Shown one piece after another: positions 26,137 through 32,822 of a stretch of DNA of 64,000 nt (position 1 is its first letter; each line of letters opens with the position of its first letter). A model generated the notes under the pieces. It saw only the letters and a program-made list of their open reading frames with translations. It was not told the DNA's origin and did not search any database. Source of the DNA: CAZDAW01 sp964503685. Lineage in GTDB: Bacteria > Chloroflexota > Anaerolineae > Anaerolineales > Anaerolineaceae. The stretch spans positions 57,837 through 121,836 of the forward strand of contig CAZDAW010000001.1 of the NCBI GenBank assembly GCA_964503685.1, given 5' to 3'. Made by a program: the position numbers and the translations under genes.

Positions 26137-27037
26137 TAATCAACTTGATAAAATAATCTTCCAGGCGGTCTTCGCTTAAGGTTATTTTTGATACTTCGAT
26201 ATCATTCTTGACGAGCAGGGTGTTGATTTTACCCTGCTGCCCCAGGTGAGAATAAACTCGAATATTGCCTTCTTCGTGTACTTCGAAATCTGTGATGCCA
26301 AAATGGTTTTCCAATAACATAACGGCTTTAGCGTCATTGGATACCTGAAATTCAAAATATTTGCGATTCTTTTTTCGCAACGTTTCAAAGGTGATCTCTT
26401 CAAGCAGTTTGCCTTCGTGAATGATTCCGATCCGATCGGCCAATTGCTCCACTTCACTCAGAATATGGCTTGACATCAGGATGGTCATTTTTCTTTCTTG
26501 CGCTAATGACTTGATCAAACGGCGGATTTCCTTGATGCCGATTGGATCCAGGCCGTTGGTGGGCTCATCCAGGATCAGCAATTCAGGGTGGTGGAGAATG
26601 GCTCTGGCGATCCCCAACCTCTGCTTCATACCCAGGGAATATTTGCCCACGGTTTTATTAAATTCATCCTGAAGGCCAACGATCTCCAGGGCTTCTTCGA
26701 TGGCATTTTTCTTCTGCAGCCCCATGATTTTTGCATTGATCGACAGATTTTCGCGGGCGGTCAGGTTTTCGTAAAAACCTGAAAATTCGATGATTGATCC
26801 GATCCGTCGTAGAATTTCCTTTTTGTTTTTAGTTAATACCTCGCCGAATAGTTAAATGCTTCGCTTGTTAGGACTGATCAAACCCAGTAACATCAGGATG
26901 GTAGTGGTTTTTCCGGCCCCATTCCGACCGAGGAAGCCGTAAATTTCTCCCTGATTCACGTTGATCTGTAAATCATCCACGGCTTTTTGTGTTCCATAAA
27001 TCTTGGTCAGGTGTGTTGTTTTTATAACGACATTCAT
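26114..27037 (-). pseudogene. ABC transporter ATPase (BcrA-like) interrupted by one in-frame TAA
   Basis: Starting at the ATG at 27037, the gene encodes Walker A 'GRNGAGKTT' and 'LMLLGLISPN', then meets TAA at 26852-26854. The same frame continues without a shift: 'LFGEVLTKNKKEILRRIGSI' follows immediately. Signature 'YSLGMKQRLGIARA', Walker B 'LLILDEPTNGLDP', and a BcrA-type C-terminal domain come next, to 26114. A single AAA-to-TAA change in a 'GSIKLFGE'-like stretch explains it. Both halves look otherwise intact, so it is a recent nonsense mutation, a sequencing or assembly error, or a read-through site. Without the full ATPase the transporter would not work. Confidence 0.85.
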
Positions 27038-27184
27038 GTCCTTGTTTCCTGTTTTTACAATGGGAGGATCAGGCGACCTGGCCATCCTCCAATCAAATAT
27101 GAACCGCGCCCGTTTGGACTATCAAATTCATATCAGGCATCATTATAAACACACGCCTTTAATTTTCACTTATTAATTTCTTAA

Positions 27185-28222
27185 TTATTTCTTAAATCTG
27201 GTGAGATTGACTTTTGCCGGCAGCGAGAAACTGAAGGTTGTTTTTTCGCCGGGCGTGCTTTCTGCCCATATTTTTCCCCCGTTCTTTTCCACCAGCGCTT
27301 TGGTGATGGCAAGGCCCAGGCCGCTGCCTCGATTGGCGGTATTGCGCGATTGATCGGCCCGGTACATTCTTTCAAAAACATTGCTCAAATCCTCTTTTGC
27401 TATCCCTGGCCCTTTATCCCAGATGCTGAGCTGGTATTTTCCATCGTATTCAATCAACTCGACGCCTAACACTTTACCCTCTTTCCCGTACTGGATGGCG
27501 TTCTTGATCATATTGCCGATGGCGCGTTGCAGACTGAGACGATCGGCCACGACCGGGCATTTTCCCTCCGGGATATCGGCTTTTAATTCCATGCCATGCT
27601 GATTCAATTCAGGTAGAAAATCGATCACGGCTTCCCGGGTGATTTCGGCAAAATCGAGGGTCTCCATCTGCATAGGGACCTCATCGGCATCCAACTTAGC
27701 CATGTGAAAGACTTCCTCGATCAACAATTTTAAGGCATTGGCTTTCTTTAAGATAATCTCGATATATTCCTGTTTCTCCTCTTCCGAAGCCTCGATGTCA
27801 TCTTTCAAGGCATCGACATAACCGATAATTGAAGTCAGGGGCGTGCGAATATCATGGGAAAAGTTGGATAGTAATCTTTTTCTTGCCGCCTCAGACTTGA
27901 TGGTCTGAATTTGCAGGTTATCCAATTGTTCGATCAATTGGTTGATGGAAAATACAAATTCGTCCAGAAGATCGGTATTGCCGGTCAGCAGACGGGTGTT
28001 CAAATTTCCGTTGATCACCCGCTTCAATTCGTTGATCATCTTTTTTTGTTGAGCCTGGAAATTGAATCGGATGAACAAAAGTACACCTGTGACGCCCAAC
28101 AATAAGATCAGCAGAATCCAGCTTAACGGATTGATGGGCTGACGGTTGATGTCTATTACAAATAACCCTGTCATGAGCAGGCCCTGTAAAATAATGAGGT
28201 AGATGCTCTTGTCTTTAGGCAT
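27185..28222 (-). CDS. Intramembrane-sensing histidine kinase (BceS-like)
   Basis: A 345-residue kinase. I choose the ATG at 28222, nine codons inside the longest frame, which overlaps the regulator gene by eight bases. Two membrane helices (about 6-23 and 31-50) are separated by only a few residues, so there is no extracellular sensor. This is typical of kinases that sense through an ABC partner. The H-box is 'SNFSHDIRTPLTSIIGYVDA', the N-box 'GNMIKNAIQYG', G1 'IWDKGPGIA' and G2 'GSGLGLAITKALVEKNGG'. It should phosphorylate the adjacent OmpR-type regulator. Confidence 0.88.
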   Translation of the reverse strand: MPKDKSIYLIILQGLLMTGLFVIDINRQPINPLSWILLILLLGVTGVLLFIRFNFQAQQKKMINELKRVINGNLNTRLLTGNTDLLDEFVFSINQLIEQLDNLQIQTIKSEAARKRLLSNFSHDIRTPLTSIIGYVDALKDDIEASEEEKQEYIEIILKKANALKLLIEEVFHMAKLDADEVPMQMETLDFAEITREAVIDFLPELNQHGMELKADIPEGKCPVVADRLSLQRAIGNMIKNAIQYGKEGKVLGVELIEYDGKYQLSIWDKGPGIAKEDLSNVFERMYRADQSRNTANRGSGLGLAITKALVEKNGGKIWAESTPGEKTTFSFSLPAKVNLTRFKK

Positions 28223-28925
28223 CTTTATCGCCCGCGAATTTGTATCCAATTCCCCACACCGTCTGAATAATCAGAGGATTGGATGGATCCTCTTCGATCT
28301 TCTTTCGCAGCTTACGGATATGGACCATCACGGTGTTATCATCTTCAATATATTCACTCTCCCAGACCCGCCGAAATATCTGCGCTTTGGTAAACACCTG
28401 TTCGGGGTGGCTGACAAAAAACTTCAACAGTTCAAACTCTTTTGCAGTTAATTGAATCTCTACGCCTTTTTTTGTCACAGAGTATTTGTTCAGGTCAATG
28501 CTCCAGTTTTTAAACACAATGACTGATTCTTTGTGTTCGCCAGAATTGCTTTTCAAAGCCAAAAATCGCCGGATATGCGCCTTGACCCTGGCAACCAGCT
28601 CATTAATGCTGAACGGTTTGGTGATGTAATCGTCAGCGCCAATGGATAAGCCCAGCACTTTGTCGATTTCCTGATCTTTGGCAGTCAACATCAATATGGG
28701 AATATTGGTTTTATTTCTTAATCTTCTGCAAACTTCGATGCCGTCAATGCCGGGCATCATGATATCCAGAATAACCAGATTATATGCGTTTTTATCGAAC
28801 AGACGCAGCGCCTCTTCTCCGTTGGCTGCGGTATCTACCTGATAGGTTTCCCTTTGCAGATATTTTTTTACCAGGTCTCTGATTTCTTTTTCATCATCAG
28901 CCACCAATATTCGGATTGTGTCCAT
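28215..28925 (-). CDS. OmpR/PhoB-family response regulator
   Basis: A 236-residue regulator started at the ATG at 28925 behind AAAGGTG; the longer frame to 29117 runs into the divergent gene and is not needed. The receiver has 'ILVADDEKEIR', the phosphoacceptor in 'LVILDIMMPGIDG', 'MLTAKDQ' and 'DYITKPF'. The winged-helix domain has 'LTAKEFELLKFFVSHPEQVF' and ends 'TVWGIGYKF'. It is first in the operon with the kinase, ABC genes and uppP, and probably activates them under cell-wall stress. Confidence 0.9.
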   Translation of the reverse strand: MDTIRILVADDEKEIRDLVKKYLQRETYQVDTAANGEEALRLFDKNAYNLVILDIMMPGIDGIEVCRRLRNKTNIPILMLTAKDQEIDKVLGLSIGADDYITKPFSINELVARVKAHIRRFLALKSNSGEHKESVIVFKNWSIDLNKYSVTKKGVEIQLTAKEFELLKFFVSHPEQVFTKAQIFRRVWESEYIEDDNTVMVHIRKLRKKIEEDPSNPLIIQTVWGIGYKFAGDKDA

Positions 28926-29096
28926 GTGTTCACCTTTAAGAAATAAGAAAGAACGCCCTGATTTGGCGAGACTCTGTTGAGAGGACGAATATGATTCAAT
29001 TATACCTGCGCACTGATTTTCAAACATCCGGCCGTTTAGGTTGTCTTTCTTCGAGTATAATCGCTGGAAAGATCTTTTAGTGAAAGGAGTATTCAA

Positions 29097-29603
29097 ATGA
29101 CAGACACTCCGAAACAACCAGCGGGTTTTCGCGATATTCTTGTGACTGCGGAAGCTTCATCGATTGAAAAATGGCGCAAACAGGTGATCGCCGGACAGCC
29201 GGAGACGGGGCGGTTATATGCTTTCATCAGCGATGAGGGAACTTATATGCCAGGCGGGGAAGGCACTGCGCCCACGCCGCTGACTTATTTTGTCTCCGGG
29301 ATGGCGCTCTGACTGATCTCACATGTGTCGCAGGTTGCGGCCAAACGAAAATTAGTTATTCGCAACGAGCGCGTTCTGGTGAAAGCGCACTTCCACGAAC
29401 AAGGATCGGTGTTACGCGGGGACGCCGAAGGCTTTTGTGACGGTTTTGAAATTGAGATTCACATCGATTCAGAGGAAACGTCGGATAAAATCGCCGAGTT
29501 GGTGCGTCTGGCGCGCCGGATGTGCTTCACCGAAAAGGCCTTGATGGGAACCACACCGGTGACGGTCACACAGACCTTGAACGAACAGCCGTTGGAAATC
29601 TGA
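29097..29603 (+). CDS. OsmC-like protein, candidate selenoprotein (in-frame TGA at catalytic Cys)
   Basis: The frame from the ATG at 29097 (behind GAAAGGAG) meets TGA at 29310-29312 and continues in the same frame to 29603. Total length is 168 residues with the TGA as residue 72. The sequence around it, 'YFVSGMAL' + TGA + 'LISHVSQVAAKRK', is the OsmC helix that carries the first redox cysteine. The second family cysteine is present in 'ARRMCFTEKAL' (C143). OsmC/Ohr proteins reduce organic hydroperoxides with this pair, and OsmC-like selenoproteins are a known bacterial family. A SECIS-like hairpin follows the TGA. The alternative is a Cys-to-stop pseudogene. Confidence 0.8.
29310..29341 (+). 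promoter_or_regulatory. Putative bacterial SECIS element
   Basis: After TGA (29310-29312) and 14 spacer bases, GTCGCA (29327-29332) pairs with TGCGGC (29336-29341), a 6-bp stem with one G-U pair, closing a GGT loop at 29333-29335. The loop lies 20 bases after the TGA, within the range known for bacterial SECIS elements. A G at the loop start followed by GU is what SelB recognises in E. coli fdhF. The hairpin lies inside the coding sequence, as bacterial SECIS elements do. Confidence 0.7.
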
Positions 29604-29654
29604 CAGTACGAAGTATAGGAATCGGATAAATTAATTGACCTCTATAGTTGGCTG

Positions 29655-30001
29655 ATTCAGGGTAATAGGGCAATCGCATCTAAATAACGTGAATTCGGGT
29701 GTAAAAAAATACCCGTTTTTGTCACTGCGAGCCCTCTTTGAGGGCGAAGCAGTCTCTCTTATCCCATGAAAGAGATTGCTTACCCTTCGGGTACGATGTC
29801 AGTCGCTTAGCGCAGCGTATCCCGCAGGGGCGCTCCTTCGCGATGATGGCAAAATTTATGATTGATGCATCATCGGTTATATTTTCTTCTGTAGAGCAAG
29901 TAAAACCAAGCATGGGGGTTATCTGGATTTACTCTAAGCGATAAAACAGGCAAACAGCATGGTTGTCAGATATAAGATGCGATTGCCCTAATTCAGGGTA
30001 A
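29655..30001. mobile_element. Non-autonomous MITE-like element with TIRs and 11-bp target duplication
   Basis: Perfect 16-bp terminal inverted repeats, TAGGGCAATCGCATCT at 29666-29681 and its reverse complement at 29975-29990, bound a 325-bp element. It is flanked by an exact 11-bp direct repeat, ATTCAGGGTAA, at 29655-29665 and 29991-30001. No transposase is encoded inside. An 11-bp duplication fits IS4-type transposition (knowledge, not proof). The element sits between the OsmC-like gene and the nucleotidyltransferase gene. Confidence 0.8.
29721..29850. repeat. Degenerate dispersed inverted-repeat element nested in the MITE
   Basis: The stretch starts GTCACTGCGAG, has GAAGCAGTCTCT followed by AGAGATTGCTT, and ends CTTCGCGATGATGGC. 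This matches the layout of the widely dispersed 'GTCATTGCGAG...GCAATCTC...GAGATTGC...CTCGCAATGAC' family of imperfect palindromic repeats. The right half is degraded and holds extra sequence. Short open frames on both strands across it are by-products of the symmetry. Confidence 0.6.
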
Positions 30002-30027
30002 TAAGATGGTTATGCAATAATTGAAAC

Positions 30028-30477
30028 ATGAGTTTGAAGGTTATCGCAGATAAACTTTCTGACATTTTGACTGATTTTGCTACGGTCAGCCTGGTGTATT
30101 TATTCGGGTCGCAGGTCGATGGTCAGGTTGGCGCCATGAGCGATTATGATCTGGCGATTTTAACCGACCCTATTGAAGATAATGCAACTATCCAGGCGCG
30201 TTTTCAACATGCCATTGTACAGACGATTGGTCCGAATAAGGTTGATGTGGTACTCTTAAATCATGCTCCCATTGACCTGGCTTATCATATTATTTCGGAA
30301 GGGAAATTGCTTTATAAAAGAGATCTCCTGACACAGGTTGAATTTGAAGCCCAGGTATTAAGCCAATATGGGGATTATCTTCCTGTGTTGCGCTTGCAGT
30401 ATGCACAAATTTTGCAAGGAGATGTGAATGCCAAACGAGTTCTGCGGTATCAAGAAGCGCTTGGACGAACTCAGTGA
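30028..30477 (+). CDS. MntA-type nucleotidyltransferase (antitoxin of HepT/MntA system)
   Basis: A 149-residue minimal nucleotidyltransferase. The core motif 'YLFGSQVDGQVGAMSDYDLAI' (split as GS and DxD-type DYD) is near residues 24-45, and a third acidic residue lies in 'VDVVLLN'. MntA proteins AMPylate the HepT RNase toxin to silence it. The next gene overlaps its end and is a HepT start, supporting this role. Confidence 0.8.
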   Translation: MSLKVIADKLSDILTDFATVSLVYLFGSQVDGQVGAMSDYDLAILTDPIEDNATIQARFQHAIVQTIGPNKVDVVLLNHAPIDLAYHIISEGKLLYKRDLLTQVEFEAQVLSQYGDYLPVLRLQYAQILQGDVNAKRVLRYQEALGRTQ

Positions 30478-30583
30478 GCGCTTAGCCAGACTCGAACCTC
30501 TTAAAGATAAAAAACGTATCGAGTTTGATAACAATCCCTGCTTACGGGATATTGTCGAGCGCAACCTTGAAATTGCTGCATAG
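30428..30583 (+). pseudogene. Truncated HepT-like toxin gene
   Basis: ATG at 30428, behind AAGGAG, opens a 51-codon frame. It contains 'KKRLDELSERLARLEPLKDK' and 'NPCLRDIVERNLEIAA', the first third of HepT (DUF86) proteins, which are normally about 130-145 residues. The frame ends at TAG 30581-30583, before the region that holds the catalytic R-x4-6-H motif. What follows is not recognisable HepT. The toxin is therefore probably inactive while its MntA partner remains intact. Confidence 0.7.
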
Positions 30584-30715
30584 CAAAGTCAATCTTTTTC
30601 GCCATTTTTAACCATTTTTTATCAACTCCTTGCATTGAGGTCGCTATAATGTTAGGGAAGTGGGACATCTATTTTTGTGAAGCCCATCAATCCAACACGT
30701 TCAAGGAGTTCACCG

Positions 30716-31393
30716 ATGAATATTTCAACCGTTTCTACATCGACGTATACGGATAAAGCAACCGATTTAATGAATCGCCGCAAGGTGAGTCAGGCTGACC
30801 GCGAGACGTTTCTCTCGATTCTGGAAAAGACCTCAGACGCCTCGCCCAAAGATGCTATCAGCGAATTGAAAGCGCTATCGTATCAGGAGCGCGAGGTCAT
30901 TCGCGTGGTACACGGCCTGGCTGACACGATTCAGGTTGACATGCTGGATGAAGAAGGCGCTTATAATTTGTTGCGCCAGCCGGGAGAGGCCATGGATTTA
31001 AACAACGACAGCTTTACACGCGTCGGCGCGGCGTGGACGCGTTCTTTCCCGCCAGCCAACGCACCCGATGAAGTCAAGGAAGCCTGGGAAGAAGTCACTG
31101 CCGGTAAGAGCGACCAGGAAAAATTCTTGCTGCAGACAATGTTCTGGCCGCTTGAAGCTGCTGCCAACACGAAGTACAATGCTGAAGGCCAACCGGTTGG
31201 TCTGTATTTCCCATCTGACCCCGAATATACCAACATTTACGCCCAGGAAGGTTTTAGCTACACCGGGCTGATTGATCGCTATCTGAGTTATCTGAATAAT
31301 GTCAAAGCCTATATGAGTCTGGAAGATTATGAAAAGAAGACAGCGTTTGCCCAGGAATTCAGGCAGGCGCTTGTTGAAAAAGGCGTAAATTAG
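30716..31393 (+). CDS. Conserved-looking protein of unknown function
   Basis: A 225-residue soluble protein. The ATG at 30716 is chosen because AAGGAG lies at 30702-30707; a GTG at 30677 has no site. No signal or membrane segment is present. It is acidic and helical, with 'STSTYTDKATDLMNRRKVSQ' at the N-terminus and 'YLSYLNNVKAYMSLEDYEKK' at the C-terminus. I do not recognise a family or catalytic motif. Its neighbours are a toxin-antitoxin remnant and a dead transposase, so context does not help. Confidence 0.6.
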   Translation: MNISTVSTSTYTDKATDLMNRRKVSQADRETFLSILEKTSDASPKDAISELKALSYQEREVIRVVHGLADTIQVDMLDEEGAYNLLRQPGEAMDLNNDSFTRVGAAWTRSFPPANAPDEVKEAWEEVTAGKSDQEKFLLQTMFWPLEAAANTKYNAEGQPVGLYFPSDPEYTNIYAQEGFSYTGLIDRYLSYLNNVKAYMSLEDYEKKTAFAQEFRQALVEKGVN

Positions 31394-31720
31394 TTTTTAA
31401 GGACGTTGAGCAATTCTTGTTGTAATGGTTTGTCCTGCTCAACGCGAAGCATCAATTTATTGCGTTTGCAGACTTCCCTGGATTCTGCCGGTACGTGGTA
31501 CATCATGCGCCAGCGACGCAGGACATACCTCTCATCCAGCAGGCATGCATATACCTTGCGTGGGGCATGGCCGGCAAAGCGAGGCGAATTGAGCGTCGCC
31601 TGAATTCATCGGGCGTTCAAAATTTGATAACCGCCAGGCAAGATGGGCCGGGCGCGCAGCTGTTCATTCTCGCGCTGCAAGCGAGCCAATTCTCTGATTG
31701 CCGGATTGAATTCGATAACA
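31390..31720 (-). pseudogene. Decayed IS3-like transposase remnant
   Basis: On the minus strand one frame gives 'NSPRFAGHAPRKVYACLLDE' then 'YVLRRWRMMYHVPAESREVC' and 'KRN'. This resembles the HTH_21/rve linker of IS3-type OrfB ('..APR.VYA.LLDEG.YLCS.RTMYRIL.E..EV..R'). A leucine-rich stretch with 'LARLQRENEQLRARPILPGG' lies upstream, resembling OrfA, followed by an in-frame TGA. No complete gene or IS end is left. Confidence 0.5.
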
Positions 31721-31753
31721 GACTTGCTTTATTTAGCGAGATACATATAATTG

Positions 31754-31782
31754 TTGACATCAGAACCTTATAAATTTATTTT
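31754..31782 (+). promoter_or_regulatory. Promoter of the cobalamin-regulated operon
   Basis: TTGACA at 31754-31759 and TATTTT at 31777-31782 are separated by 17 bases. Transcription would begin just at the 5' edge of the riboswitch. Confidence 0.5.
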
Positions 31783-31783
31783 T

Positions 31784-31978
31784 TCAAGGTGACCCGATTG
31801 CCCGGATGCCAGGGTTTAAATGGTGGAAGTTGGTGAAAGTCCAGCGCTGTGCCGCAACTGTGAATGGTGAAAACCAGAAGCCAGGATGCCTGCCTTGATT
31901 AACGTGTATGTTTGTCCTTCTCGAGCAAGGAGGTATTGATTTCGGGCAGTTGTTAAACCCGATTAAACAGGCTTCTAT
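31784..31978 (+). ncRNA. Cobalamin (adenosylcobalamin) riboswitch
   Basis: The core matches the B12-box consensus: 'GGTGAAAGTCC' followed by 'GCTGTGCCGCAACTGTGA' and 'GCCAGGATGCCTGCC'. It sits in the 5' leader of cobO-nrdD-nrdG, about 360-470 bases before the first start codon. A strong intrinsic terminator at 31983-32011 follows, which suggests transcriptional control: B12 binding favours termination. Confidence 0.88.
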
Positions 31979-31982
31979 TACA

Positions 31983-32011
31983 GCTCAATCCAGAAAAGGA
32001 TTGGGCTTTTT
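31983..32011 (+). terminator. Riboswitch-controlled intrinsic terminator
   Basis: GCTCAATCC (31983-31991) and GGATTGGGC (31998-32006) form a 9-bp stem with one G-U pair and a six-base loop, directly followed by TTTTT. It lies inside the leader downstream of the cobalamin riboswitch and upstream of cobO, the position expected of an expression platform. A further 245 bases of leader up to cobO show no gene. Confidence 0.85.
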
Positions 32012-32256
32012 GTTTAAGCCTCCTTGTAAGAGTGAATCTATTCCACAGCAAAGGAGGCATAGTTGCAATCTCGTGCATTCATAGGCCATTGAAGATGGCT
32101 TCTTGCTCTCTGCTATCCCAATGATCAATCGATTGCATTTAACCTGTATTGACCTGGCTCGCCAAACTATTTGGGATAGGCCAAAGGTCTGGCTTCGACT
32201 GTAAGCGCACGCCGAATTTATTACTAACACGATGTTCTTTAAAGGAGTTCAATACG

Positions 32257-32802
32257 ATGACCGATCCGAATAATCAAGATTCTCACGGTTTGAATATCGT
32301 TTTTACCGGAAATGGAAAAGGGAAAACAACCGCTGCTATGGGCGCCTTACTTCGCGCTTATGGTCAGGGACTTTCAGTTGGCGTTATTCAGTTCATAAAA
32401 AGTTCAAATCGCGCCTATGGAGAAGCATTGACAGCTTTACAACTGGGGATTACTTTCCATTCTCTGGGTGATGGTTTTGTGCGTGAGCAATTTGCCCAGC
32501 AGGAATCACGCGTTGCGGCGATCAACGCCTGGAAAGAAGCCCAGAAAATGATAAGCAGCCAGGATTATGATCTATTGGTTTTGGATGAAATTACTTATTT
32601 GTTTCAATTCAAATGGCTTGATGTCCATGAATTTATTTCCTGGATCAGGGAAAATAAACCCTCTTCCATGCATCTGGTGATGACCGGGCAGTATGCTCCT
32701 TCAGAACTGATCGAGTATGCTGATCTGGTAACTGAAATGCGGGAGATAAAACACCCATTTCGTGATCGGGGTTTGCAAGCGCAGGTTGGGGTAGAATATT
32801 AA
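32257..32802 (+). CDS. cobO: Cob(I)alamin adenosyltransferase (CobO/BtuR type)
   Basis: A 181-residue enzyme started at the ATG at 32257 behind AAAGGAG. The P-loop is 'FTGNGKGKTTAAMG' near residues 15-28; 'VIQFIKSS', 'LVLDEI' (Walker-B-like) and 'HLVMTGQYAP' are further CobA/BtuR-family motifs. It adenosylates cobalamin to adenosylcobalamin. It is the first gene under the B12 riboswitch, followed 20 bases later by anaerobic ribonucleotide reductase. Confidence 0.9.
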   Translation: MTDPNNQDSHGLNIVFTGNGKGKTTAAMGALLRAYGQGLSVGVIQFIKSSNRAYGEALTALQLGITFHSLGDGFVREQFAQQESRVAAINAWKEAQKMISSQDYDLLVLDEITYLFQFKWLDVHEFISWIRENKPSSMHLVMTGQYAPSELIEYADLVTEMREIKHPFRDRGLQAQVGVEY

Positions 32803-32822
32803 AAAAAATTGGAGATATAACG

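Noticed and set aside
28926..29117. 64-residue N-terminal extension of the response regulator
   Set aside because: It would start with TTG inside the divergent OsmC-like gene. Receiver domains begin at the ATG at 28925.
29722..29944. Overlapping 63- and 68-codon frames on both strands
   Set aside because: They lie within the palindromic repeat and MITE and have no ribosome site.
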